A stretch of 64,000 nt of DNA from Candidatus Cloacimonetes bacterium 4572_55. Its GTDB lineage: Bacteria > 4572-55. Both the position numbers and the translations under genes were made by a program. Positions 1 to 7,857 of this stretch are shown one piece after another (position 1 is the stretch's first letter; each line of letters begins with the position of its first letter). The stretch is from positions 185,702-249,701 of the forward strand of contig NBMB01000003.1 of assembly GCA_002084765.1 (NCBI GenBank), in the 5' to 3' direction. The notes beneath the pieces are model-generated. The model was not told the DNA's origin, searched no databases, and saw nothing but the letters and a program-made list of their open reading frames with translations.

Positions 1-2
1 TG

Positions 3-635
3 CTGAAAGAAGGCGGTTATACATTTGATATCGCCTTTACCTCGGTATTAAAGCGGGCAATCCGCACGCTGTGGATCACACAGGATATCATGGACTTAAT
101 GTGGATTCCAGTCTATCGTCATTGGCGGCTAAATGAGCGTCACTACGGCGCGTTGCAGGGATTAAACAAAGCCGAGATCGCGGCAAAACATGGCGAGGAT
201 CAGGTTCTAATCTGGCGTCGAAGCTATGATATTCAGCCCCCGTCGTTAGAAAAAGAGGATTCTCGCTATCCAGGGCATGACCCCCGTTATCAAAATTTGA
301 CGGAAAATGAACTGCCTCTGGCAGAATGCCTGAAAGATACAGTCCATCGATTTTTGTCCTATTGGAATGAAACGATCGCGCCGACGGTCAAGTCTGAGAA
401 AAAAGTGATTATCGTTGCGCACGGCAATTCGCTGCGGGCTTTGGTGAAGTATCTGGATAATATACCAGATGACGAGATCGTCCGACTGAACATCCCGACC
501 GGAATTCCGCTGGTCTATGAGCTGAACGACGACGATCTTAGTCCGATCACGCATTATTATCTCGGAGATCCGGATGAGCTAAAAAAGGCGACAGAGTCGG
601 TAGCCAATCAAGGCAAAGCCGCGTCCGCTGCGTGA
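3..635 (+). CDS. gpmA: 2,3-bisphosphoglycerate-dependent phosphoglycerate mutase, 5' truncated
   Basis: Interconverts 3- and 2-phosphoglycerate in glycolysis in the cytoplasm. The frame is open from base 3, so the gene is cut by the window edge; 210 codons remain of the usual ~250, and the N-terminal RHG motif with the phosphorylated histidine is missing. Visible family motifs are LKRAIRTLW, then [14 protein letters not shown] around the substrate pocket, and [15 protein letters not shown] with the second catalytic histidine. The Ala-rich tail is not conserved. A palindromic hairpin follows the stop codon within 70 bases. The internal ATG at 90 is not the start, because conserved family sequence runs upstream of it. 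Confidence 0.93.
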   Translation: MKEGGYTFDIAFTSVLKRAIRTLWITQDIMDLMWIPVYRHWRLNERHYGALQGLNKAEIAAKHGEDQVLIWRRSYDIQPPSLEKEDSRYPGHDPRYQNLTENELPLAECLKDTVHRFLSYWNETIAPTVKSEKKVIIVAHGNSLRALVKYLDNIPDDEIVRLNIPTGIPLVYELNDDDLSPITHYYLGDPDELKKATESVANQGKAASAA

Positions 636-665
636 TCTCAAGGATTTTTTTGAAACCCTAAGTTG

Positions 666-698
666 AAACCCTAAGGGTCTTAAAGACCCTTAGGGTTT
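666..698. terminator. Near-perfect palindrome, likely terminator of gpmA
   Basis: A 16-base arm AAACCCTAAGGGTCTT is followed by one base and its exact reverse complement, ending in TTT. A partial copy of the left arm (AAACCCTAAG) lies just upstream at 653-662. The same arm reappears in the 48-bp palindrome at 63853-63900, so this is a repeated element as well as a plausible rho-independent terminator between gpmA and the histidine kinase. Termination is inferred from position and shape. Confidence 0.6.
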
Positions 699-770
699 TA
701 GGATTTCGGATCAAATCCTAAAAACATCAGATAATCTCTTGAAAGTCGAATTTCTAAATCGTAATACTCC

Positions 771-2813
771 ATGCAAAAACGCCTATTTTATCAAAACAAA
801 TTCACATCAATTGCGGCGTATAAGCCCCGCTATATCCTCACGATTGGACTCATCTTCAGCGTCTTGATCGCGACATCCGCCTATTTTGAACTGCAGCAAA
901 GTCGAGCCGAACTGATACAGATCCATGTCGATGAGGGAATCGCTTTGCTGGAAACTATCAGGCATTCCGCCACAACATCGCTTCTGTCCCAGGTAGAGAT
1001 CGAGGACCTCATGGTTGAACGGCTATTCAACAATGCCCGAGCAGTGCGGGAAATCGAAAGATATCATCCCCTGGACATGCAATTTTTACAATCTTTTGCG
1101 GAAAAAAACCATTTATATCGAATCAATATATTTGATAATAACGGCAAAAAAATCCTATCAAGCTGTATTGATGAAAAGCATTACGAAGAAGGAAAACACC
1201 AACCAAAAGAATATTTCCAATCGATCCTGGACGGTTCGGTAGAGGAAATCGAAATTGGGCTGAAAAGCGCGCGACTTACAGAGGGAAAGCGATATGCTGT
1301 CGCGGTGAAACGGGCGAGTCGCGGCGTCATTGTCGTCAACATCGACGCGGAGGATATGCTGGCTTTTCGCAAGCGGATCGGGCTGGGCAAGCTGATCGAA
1401 AATATCACCAATCAACCCGGTCTCGAATACATTGTCCTGCAGGATGACCAGGGGATTTTAGCGGCAACCCCAGGGGTTCTGGAGATGACGTCTCTTGCCG
1501 CGGATGCTTTTCTCCAGGCGGATTCTGTACAAACCCGGACAGTGCATTACAATAATAAAGAAGTTCTTGAGGTTGTCTGCCCTTTTTGGATCAAAAATAT
1601 CGATATGGGGATTCTCAGGGTTGGTCTGCACTTGGATGAACTCAGAGCCTTGGAGCGGCGCATGGTCAGACGGGCGATTGGTATCTCTTTGGTGATCGGC
1701 TTTGTCGGCTTAATTCTGGTCGGCATTGTGCTGATCAACCAAAATTACGCCCTGCTTCATCAGGAGCATGAGCGGATAAAAACCTATACAGGCAATATCC
1801 TTCACGCTATGACGGACGTCGTGATCGGAGTGGATAAGCAGACCGTGATCACTTATGTCAACACAGCGGCTTGTCAACTTCTCCGAGTGGACAGGGATCA
1901 GATCGTGGGCAAACTTTTCGTAGAGTATTTCCCAGAATCCATCTTGCAGATTTTGGAGAAAAAGCAGACCTTAGAGAATTCAGAATTATCGCTGCGTATC
2001 ACACCCCTGAACCAGACGATTTTTGTCTCGATTAGCATTTCGTATGTGCATGACGATAGCGGCGAGGGAGACGACATACCTGTTGTCTTATTACGCGATC
2101 TGACCCGGCAGAAACAGCTCGAGGATCAGCTTCGACGACAAGAAAAACTCATGGCAATGGGCGAGTTGGCGTCTGGTGTGGCACATGAAATCCGCAACCC
2201 GCTTAACGCTATCAGCATGATTGTTCAGCGATTTCAAAGAGAATTCGAGCCAATAGAGGACGCGGATGAATATTTTTCACTTGCCCGAACTGTCCGCTCC
2301 GAAACCAAACGGATTAACGAAATCATCAATCAGTTCCTGAAATTCGCCAAACCCCCAAGATTAAACAAAACGCGCGTTCCGATTGATGAACTCATTACCG
2401 GCTGTCTCAATGTGATTTCCAGCCAGGCGCACGCGCAGAATGTGCGCATGACCACCCATATCAAAACAGATGTGATAGTTTATGTTGACAGGAATCAACT
2501 GCATCAGGCGTTCCTGAATGTGCTGCAAAATAGTCTGGAATCTCTTAGCGAAAACGACTCGGGCAAGATCACAGTCAGCGTCTCCCAACTGGAACGCGAT
2601 GTTATTATTGAAATTGACGATACAGGATCCGGGATTTCAGAAGCCCATTTAAAGCGTATTTTTGACCTCTATTTTACCACAAAAACAACTGGCACTGGAT
2701 TTGGTCTGCCCCTTGTGCATCGTATAATAACGGAACATTGCGGGCAAATTGCTGTTCAAAGCGAGACCGGAGTCGGGACTCTGTTTAGCGTCGTATTGCC
2801 TATAAAAAACTAA
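771..2813 (+). CDS. Membrane-bound PAS sensor histidine kinase (NtrB/ZraS-like)
   Basis: Autophosphorylating sensor kinase, very likely partner of the sigma-54 activator encoded next at 3051. The 680 residues show a first membrane helix at about 21-41, a periplasmic sensor region to about 300, a second helix at about 302-324, a PAS domain (about 340-440), a HisKA segment GELASGVAHEIRNPLN with phosphoacceptor His472, and an ATPase domain with N-box FLNVLQNSLESL, G1 IDDTGSGIS and G2 GTGFGLPLVHR. The signal is not known. The ATG at 771 gives a short basic N-terminus before helix 1. The 237-base gap to the regulator gene contains a dispersed repeat, which is unusual between a cognate pair. Confidence 0.9.
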   Translation: MQKRLFYQNKFTSIAAYKPRYILTIGLIFSVLIATSAYFELQQSRAELIQIHVDEGIALLETIRHSATTSLLSQVEIEDLMVERLFNNARAVREIERYHPLDMQFLQSFAEKNHLYRINIFDNNGKKILSSCIDEKHYEEGKHQPKEYFQSILDGSVEEIEIGLKSARLTEGKRYAVAVKRASRGVIVVNIDAEDMLAFRKRIGLGKLIENITNQPGLEYIVLQDDQGILAATPGVLEMTSLAADAFLQADSVQTRTVHYNNKEVLEVVCPFWIKNIDMGILRVGLHLDELRALERRMVRRAIGISLVIGFVGLILVGIVLINQNYALLHQEHERIKTYTGNILHAMTDVVIGVDKQTVITYVNTAACQLLRVDRDQIVGKLFVEYFPESILQILEKKQTLENSELSLRITPLNQTIFVSISISYVHDDSGEGDDIPVVLLRDLTRQKQLEDQLRRQEKLMAMGELASGVAHEIRNPLNAISMIVQRFQREFEPIEDADEYFSLARTVRSETKRINEIINQFLKFAKPPRLNKTRVPIDELITGCLNVISSQAHAQNVRMTTHIKTDVIVYVDRNQLHQAFLNVLQNSLESLSENDSGKITVSVSQLERDVIIEIDDTGSGISEAHLKRIFDLYFTTKTTGTGFGLPLVHRIITEHCGQIAVQSETGVGTLFSVVLPIKN

Positions 2814-2837
2814 GAATTAGCGAGTGCTTTTATTTAG

Positions 2838-2919
2838 CCTGGATTATTCGTCATCACGGAAATCGATCCGCAGATTACGCAGATTATCGCAGATTAAGAA
2901 TTGATAATTAAAGAATTAT
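2838..2919 (+). repeat. Dispersed intergenic repeat, copy 1
   Basis: Starts CCTGGATTATTCGTCATCAC and contains the tandem-like core CCGCAGATTACGCAGATTAT followed by AAGAATTGATAATTAAAG. A second copy in the same orientation lies at 25254-25357 and a diverged inverted core at 63902-63957. This copy sits between two imperfect ~20-base direct repeats (2817-2837 and 3024-3044, both TTAGCG...ACTTTTATT-like). No coding capacity. Confidence 0.75.
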
Positions 2920-3050
2920 ATCTTTTTTGCCAAATTTGGAAATATCGTTAAAAATAGACTTTAACCCATTAAATATCAAACATCTGAGATATCTGGTTCT
3001 CCGAGGCTTATGAATAATGCAGGTTAGCGCGTACTTTTATTAGGATAGAA

Positions 3051-4409
3051 ATGAATATACTTATTATAGATGACGAAAAAGCCCAACGAAATTCGTTAGC
3101 CGGCTTTCTGAGGAAACAAAAACATGCTGTCTCCACCGCGGCGTCTGGGACAGACGGCATAGCCTACGCTGAAAAAAATCTCGTGGATATCGTGCTGACT
3201 GATTATCGAATGCCGGATATGAGCGGGATGGACGTCCTAAAAAACGTCAAAGCACTCAATCCTGATATCGACGTGGTGTTGATTACAGCTTATGGCACAA
3301 TCGAGACCGCTGTGGAGGCAATGAGAGCCGGCGCTTTCGATTACCTGACAAAACCAATCGACCTGGATGAGCTGGAAATTTTGCTGGAAAAAATTCAGGA
3401 GCGTCGTTATCTTGTTTCTGAAAATAAGCGGCTGCGCGAGCAGCTTGCGGGACGTTACCGGCTGCATAATTTTATCTATCAAAGTCAGGCAATGGCACAA
3501 GTCGCAGCTCGGGCGACCAGAATTGCTTCCAGCCGAGCAACGGTTCTGATCCGTGGCGAGAGCGGGACAGGCAAGGAAATTTTGGCAAAAGCCATCCATT
3601 TTGCCAGTCCGCGCAAAGATCGACCTATGGTGGCTGTCAATTGTGCCGCCCTGTCTGACACTCTGCTTGAGAGCGAGCTTTTTGGCCATGAAAAAGGGAG
3701 TTTTACCGGCGCGGATCGTCAGCGAATCGGCAGATTTGAGCAGGCGGATCGCGGAACTCTATTCCTGGACGAAGTGGGCGATCTCCCCGCGGCAACTCAG
3801 GTCAAATTGCTGCGGGTATTGCAGGAGCGGAAAATTGAACGTGTCGGCGGAAATCGATCTATTGATGTGGATGTCCGGCTTATCTCCGCGACAAACCGAC
3901 CCTTAGAGACCATGATAAAAAAAGGCACATTTCGGGAGGACCTGTTTTTCCGCATGAATGTCGTCGCCATCGATCTCCCTCCGCTTCGTGACCGGCGCGA
4001 TGATATTCCTCTGTTATTGGACAGCTTTCTGACAAAATTTAGCGAGGAAAATGGGCGGGAACCCATGCAGTTTTCCAAAGAAGCGCATGATTTATTGATG
4101 AAATATGGCTATCCAGGAAATATCAGAGAGCTTGAAAATACTGTAGAGCAAGCGGTTGTGCTCGCCCGCGGCTGCATGATTTCTACAATGGACTTGCCCT
4201 CTGCATTTCGTGAACTCCCGGTTGAAAATGTGCAAACTTTCCCTATCCTCGAAGGCACATTTGCCGAAAAAACAGCGGCATTCGAGCAAGGATTGATCAG
4301 GCAGGCGTTGGAAAAAACAAACGGTGTGCAGCGTCGAGCCGCGAATTTGTTGGGTATGACCGAACGACATTTGCGTTACAAATTACAGAAATACAACATG
4401 AAATCATGA
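3051..4409 (+). CDS. NtrC-family sigma-54 activator response regulator
   Basis: Phosphorylation-controlled enhancer-binding protein that opens sigma-54 promoters. Receiver domain at about 1-115 with DD near the N-terminus and phosphoacceptor Asp51 (LTDYRMPDM); AAA+ domain with Walker A GESGTGKE (residues 169-176, Lys175), sigma-54 contact loop GSFTGA (216-221, a Ser variant of GAFTGA), Walker B GTLFLDEVGDL and the arginine-finger region; Fis-type helix-turn-helix at the C-terminus (RRAANLLGMTERHLRYKL). Length 452 is normal. The upstream kinase is the obvious partner. Candidate targets are the sigma-54 promoters at 7747 and 12899, which share an upstream 18-mer; that link is inferred. Confidence 0.93.
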   Translation: MNILIIDDEKAQRNSLAGFLRKQKHAVSTAASGTDGIAYAEKNLVDIVLTDYRMPDMSGMDVLKNVKALNPDIDVVLITAYGTIETAVEAMRAGAFDYLTKPIDLDELEILLEKIQERRYLVSENKRLREQLAGRYRLHNFIYQSQAMAQVAARATRIASSRATVLIRGESGTGKEILAKAIHFASPRKDRPMVAVNCAALSDTLLESELFGHEKGSFTGADRQRIGRFEQADRGTLFLDEVGDLPAATQVKLLRVLQERKIERVGGNRSIDVDVRLISATNRPLETMIKKGTFREDLFFRMNVVAIDLPPLRDRRDDIPLLLDSFLTKFSEENGREPMQFSKEAHDLLMKYGYPGNIRELENTVEQAVVLARGCMISTMDLPSAFRELPVENVQTFPILEGTFAEKTAAFEQGLIRQALEKTNGVQRRAANLLGMTERHLRYKLQKYNMKS

Positions 4410-4475
4410 TTTCACGAGGAATATTGTTAATAGAAAAGTTGTTTTTTATCGATTAACTCTATATTAAGGATTTTT

Positions 4476-5780
4476 ATGAATTGGAGAGACGAATACAAAC
4501 CCTTATTATGGCTGACCACTCTATTTCTGGTCGCGTATTTTTTGCCTATCGAATATGAGCGTTTCAATACAGCCGTGCATTCCGCTTTGATATTGACAAA
4601 GTGGTACGCCCGCGAACATGTCCTGTTGTGCCTGATTCCAGCCTTTTTCATCGCGGGCGTGATCGCTGTATTTATCAGCCAAGCCGCTGTGATCAAATAC
4701 TTTGGAGCAAATGCAAAAAAGTGGCTCTCTTACGCGGTTGCCTCCATATCAGGATCGGTATTGGCAGTCTGCTCTTGCACTATTTTGCCGCTTTTTGCCG
4801 GTATTTACAAACGGGGAGCCGGCATTGGACCAGCCACAGCGTTTCTCTACTCTGGTCCAGCCATCAACGTTCTGGCGATCATCCTCACAGCCCAGATTTT
4901 AGGACCGGAATTGGGAATCGCACGAGTCGTCAGCGCGGTCTCTTTCAGCATCATTATCGGCTTGCTCATGCACGTAATTTTCCGCAAAGAGGAGCGGGAA
5001 AAAGCTGTTGCCCAGCAAAATCTGCCCGAACCGGATGAAAACCGCCCTTTGTGGCAGACTGCGTTTCATTTCTTTGTTATGATTGCGATCCTCGTCTTCG
5101 CGAATTGGGGCCGACCCGATAGTGATAGCGGCGCATGGGCTGCCATTTTTACCCACAAATGGCACCTGACCGCTTTTTTCGGAATACTATTCGCGGGATC
5201 CCTGATTTATATATTAAAGCTCAAGCCCATATTTGTTGGACTGGCGTCCCTTCCGGTTATCATCCTGGTGCTTCTGTTCCCAACCCAACCGCTGATCCCC
5301 TTCAGCACCGCGATGATAGCGTTGAGTTTACTCCTCTCTTTTTCGCCGAATCACGAGCCCCAGGAGTGGATGAGCTCAACTTGGGAGTTCGCCAAACAGA
5401 TCATGCCCCTGCTGGCAATGGGCGTTCTTGCCGCGGGATTCCTGCTCGGCGAGCCGGATGGCGGGATGGGCGTCATCCCAAATTCCTGGATCGGCAATCT
5501 GGTCGGCGGAAATTCGCTGCAAGCCAACTTTTTTGCTTCGATCGTCGGGGCGTTCATGTATTTTGCCACGTTGACCGAAGTTCCGATTGTGCAGGGACTA
5601 ATCCACGCAGGCATGGGAAAGGGACCAGCGCTCTCTTTATTGCTGGCGGGACCCGCGTTATCGCTGCCGAATATGCTCGTTATTCGCAGCGTGATGGGCA
5701 CAAAAAAAACGATGATATTTGTCTCGCTGGTGGTCGTTATGGCGACTCTGAGCGGGGCGCTGTTTGGCGCATTATTTTAA
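4476..5780 (+). CDS. DUF318/ArsP-family permease
   Basis: Polytopic inner-membrane permease of 434 residues with about ten hydrophobic segments. The family signature is clear around residues 95-130: AVCSCTILPLFAGIY, KRGAGIGPATAFLYSGPAIN, and a second half-repeat ATLTEVPIVQGL...GPALSLLLAGPALSLPN. Members include ArsP, which exports trivalent organoarsenicals, but the family is broader and substrate is not shown by the sequence. It starts an operon with two thioredoxin-like proteins and CcdA, an arrangement that couples the permease to thiol chemistry. An AAGGA ribosome-binding site precedes the ATG. The gene lies 66 bases after the sigma-54 activator and may be read from the same transcript. 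Confidence 0.85.
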   Translation: MNWRDEYKPLLWLTTLFLVAYFLPIEYERFNTAVHSALILTKWYAREHVLLCLIPAFFIAGVIAVFISQAAVIKYFGANAKKWLSYAVASISGSVLAVCSCTILPLFAGIYKRGAGIGPATAFLYSGPAINVLAIILTAQILGPELGIARVVSAVSFSIIIGLLMHVIFRKEEREKAVAQQNLPEPDENRPLWQTAFHFFVMIAILVFANWGRPDSDSGAWAAIFTHKWHLTAFFGILFAGSLIYILKLKPIFVGLASLPVIILVLLFPTQPLIPFSTAMIALSLLLSFSPNHEPQEWMSSTWEFAKQIMPLLAMGVLAAGFLLGEPDGGMGVIPNSWIGNLVGGNSLQANFFASIVGAFMYFATLTEVPIVQGLIHAGMGKGPALSLLLAGPALSLPNMLVIRSVMGTKKTMIFVSLVVVMATLSGALFGALF

Positions 5781-5804
5781 AACACTTTCTGAGGAGAAAC
5801 TACG

Positions 5805-6041
5805 ATGGATGTAAAAGTTCTTGGCACAGGCTGCCCGAAATGTCGAAAACTGGCGCAAAAAGTCATGGAGTTAGCTGAGAAAAATCACATTGCTATTGAT
5901 TTAGAAAAAATAACCGATATCAACGACATCATGGAATATCACATCATGATGACGCCGGGTCTTGTGGTCAATGGCGAGGTGAAAAGCTCGGGTAAAATAC
6001 CAACAGACAACCAAATTTTGACGTGGCTTAAGGGAGGCTGA
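5805..6041 (+). CDS. Small thioredoxin-fold redox-active disulfide protein
   Basis: A 78-residue cytoplasmic protein with the active-site motif C10-P-K-C13 right after the first strand (MDVKVLGTGCPKC) and the cis-Pro region MTPGLVVNG. It matches the short redox-active disulfide protein 2 type that is often encoded beside DUF318 permeases, where it is thought to reduce the substrate or the permease. A strong GAGGAG ribosome-binding site lies 8 bases upstream. The stop codon abuts the next ATG (TGAATG), so translation is coupled. Confidence 0.85.
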   Translation: MDVKVLGTGCPKCRKLAQKVMELAEKNHIAIDLEKITDINDIMEYHIMMTPGLVVNGEVKSSGKIPTDNQILTWLKGG

Positions 6042-6512
6042 ATGTTCCGTTATGCCGCTTCAATTATAAGTCTGGTGCTGGCACTTGGATTGGCGTGCAG
6101 TCAGGCGGATCAATCTGTAAAAAAAGATCAAGAATCACGCGCTGAAACATCCACATTTTCGGATAGCGTTGAAAGCGCGGGACCCCCTCTGAAATCTGAG
6201 ATCAAACCAAAAATTACTTTTATCGAACTCGGATCGGTCACCTGCATTCCCTGCAAGAAGATGCAGCCCGTGATGAAATCTATTGAAGGCAAATATGGGA
6301 ATCAGGTCGAGGTTGTGTTTCACGACGTCTGGAAAGACCCGGAACCTGGGGACAAATATGGCGTCAAAGTGATCCCGACTCAGGTCTTTTTGGACGCTGA
6401 CGGAAAAGAGCTGATGCGCCACGTAGGATTTTTTCCGGAATCGGAAATTGACGCTTTTCTACAAAAACAGGGCTTAACTCCCATAAATCCAACGACAAAG
6501 GACGCCTTGTGA
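6042..6512 (+). CDS. Thioredoxin-like lipoprotein, periplasmic
   Basis: 156 residues. The N-terminus is a signal peptide ending LALGLAC, where Cys19 could be lipidated (the lipobox is not ideal). After a low-complexity Ser/Glu-rich linker comes a thioredoxin fold with C68-I-P-C71 (GSVTCIPCKKMQPVMKS) and the cis-Pro segment VKVIPTQVFLD. It probably works outside the inner membrane as an electron acceptor for the CcdA-like protein encoded next. GGGAGG precedes the ATG, which directly follows the previous stop codon; its own stop overlaps the next start by four bases. Confidence 0.87.
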   Translation: MFRYAASIISLVLALGLACSQADQSVKKDQESRAETSTFSDSVESAGPPLKSEIKPKITFIELGSVTCIPCKKMQPVMKSIEGKYGNQVEVVFHDVWKDPEPGDKYGVKVIPTQVFLDADGKELMRHVGFFPESEIDAFLQKQGLTPINPTTKDAL

Positions 6513-7225
6513 TCGATTGGATTTTTACCAATTTAACTCTTGCCATGAGCGGAAACTTTGGATTGGCTCTGATCGCCGCGGTAGCCTGGGGGATACTAAG
6601 CATATTGCTCAGCCCCTGCCATTTGTCCAGTATCCCCTTAGTCGTCGGATTTATCACCAGCCAGAGTCAGGGTGGCGAGATAAAAATGACAGTGCGCCGA
6701 TCATTTTGGATTTCGCTGGTTTTTGGCGTCGGTATCCTCATCACCATAGCGGCTATCGGCTTGATCACTGCCGCGATGGGTCGCATGATGGGAGATGTGG
6801 GACGAGCCGGAAATTACATTGTAGCCGCGGTCTTCTTCATAGTCGGTTTATACCTGCTGGATGTGATCCCGCTGAATTGGGGCGGCCTGCCCATCTCTTC
6901 CATCCGGTTTAAAGGGCTTGCCGCCGCGTTGGGATTGGGACTGATATTCGGTATCGGTTTGGGACCCTGCACATTTGCCTATATGGCACCAGTTCTGGGC
7001 GTGGTTTACACCATGTCCGACGACCAAATAGGTCAAGCGATCTTGCTATTATTTGCTTTTGGTATAGGTCACTGTTCGGTGATCGTTTTTGCGGGAACAG
7101 TCTCCAAATGGGTGCAATCCTATTTGAATTGGAGCGAAGAATCCAAAATAATCGTGTGGATCAAACGATTTTGCGGACTATTGGTGATTTTTGGCGGGAT
7201 GTACATGATTTATACTACATTTTAG
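6509..7225 (+). CDS. CcdA/DsbD-like thiol electron transporter
   Basis: Six-helix membrane protein of 238 residues that moves reducing equivalents from cytoplasmic thioredoxin to extracytoplasmic thioredoxin-like proteins. The two membrane cysteines of the family are present: Cys37 in LSPCHLSSIP and Cys154 in GLGPCTFAYMAP. The start is GTG overlapping the previous TGA (GTGA). With the small CPKC protein inside and the CIPC lipoprotein outside, it completes a dedicated thiol relay serving the permease encoded upstream. Confidence 0.88.
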   Translation: MIDWIFTNLTLAMSGNFGLALIAAVAWGILSILLSPCHLSSIPLVVGFITSQSQGGEIKMTVRRSFWISLVFGVGILITIAAIGLITAAMGRMMGDVGRAGNYIVAAVFFIVGLYLLDVIPLNWGGLPISSIRFKGLAAALGLGLIFGIGLGPCTFAYMAPVLGVVYTMSDDQIGQAILLLFAFGIGHCSVIVFAGTVSKWVQSYLNWSEESKIIVWIKRFCGLLVIFGGMYMIYTTF

Positions 7226-7238
7226 CGAAGAAAAATTT

Positions 7239-7616
7239 ATGCAAAAAATATTGCTGGTTGGGATGGGCGGGTTTTTTGGCGCCATCATGCGTTATGTGGT
7301 CAGCGATTGGATTTATCAAATATTGAGAAGACCCCGGTTTCCATATAGCACTTTGGGCGTAAATCTGATCGGTTGCCTTTTGATTGGCCTCTTGAGCGGT
7401 TTAGCGGAAGAACGTCAGATATTTAGCCCGGAAATTCGTTTGCTGGTCTTCATCGGATTTTTGGGCAGCTTCACCACATTTTCAACTTTTGGGTACGAAA
7501 TTTTTAAATTTGCTCGAGACGGACAAATGCTCTCTTCACTCGCAAATTTAACATTACACATTGTTCTGGGTTTACTTGCAGTTTGGCTCGGTTTCACCGC
7601 TTCTCGTATTTTTTAG
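7239..7616 (+). CDS. crcB: Fluoride ion channel CrcB/Fluc
   Basis: Dual-topology fluoride exporter in the inner membrane. The 125 residues contain four hydrophobic helices and family motifs GGFFGAIMRY near the N-terminus, GVNLIGCLLIGLL in helix 2 and GFLGSFTTFSTFGYE in helix 3, which forms the central Na+ site and ion pathway. Thirteen bases separate it from the CcdA gene, so it probably ends the same operon. I found no fluoride riboswitch upstream, as expected for an internal cistron. Confidence 0.93.
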   Translation: MQKILLVGMGGFFGAIMRYVVSDWIYQILRRPRFPYSTLGVNLIGCLLIGLLSGLAEERQIFSPEIRLLVFIGFLGSFTTFSTFGYEIFKFARDGQMLSSLANLTLHIVLGLLAVWLGFTASRIF

Positions 7617-7629
7617 ACAACCTCGCATA

Positions 7630-7647
7630 TTGCGCCCAAATCGTCGC
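7630..7647. promoter_or_regulatory. Putative enhancer (activator) site upstream of sigma-54 promoter 1
   Basis: TTGCGCCCAAATCGTCGC occurs here and, identically, at 12786-12803. In both places it lies about 110-115 bases upstream of a -24/-12 promoter, the usual distance for sigma-54 activator binding. At the second locus it extends to the dyad TTGCG-N10-CGCAA. Binding by the regulator encoded at 3051 is inferred. Confidence 0.5.
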
Positions 7648-7746
7648 TCTTACCTATTTTTGACTCGAAAATTCGGATCATGTTAATTCGTTATATATCA
7701 TTATGTTACGAAATATTATAAAATTCCATATTGATAATTGTGTTTT

Positions 7747-7762
7747 TGGCGCTACTCCTGCT
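7747..7762 (+). promoter_or_regulatory. Sigma-54 (-24/-12) promoter 1
   Basis: TGGCGCTACTCCTGCT has the invariant GG and GC at the required 12-base spacing (consensus TGGCAYG-N4-YTGCW). Transcription would begin near 7773, giving a leader of about 85 bases before the ATG at 7858. A closely similar promoter with homologous flanks lies at 12899. Confidence 0.7.
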
Positions 7763-7857
7763 ATGCATAAAAGCGTGATTGTTGACAACACGTTTTTTAT
7801 TATTTACTTAGCGTCTTAGTGTATGGAATCAGAAAACTGAACTTGAAGGAGTTGCAA

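Noticed and set aside
5135..5878. 247-codon plus-strand ORF overlapping the permease gene
   Set aside because: Shadow frame; the permease frame carries conserved family motifs and membrane helices through the same bases.
7200..7240. Fluoride riboswitch ahead of crcB
   Set aside because: Only 13 bases separate crcB from the CcdA gene and none of the conserved riboswitch segments is present.
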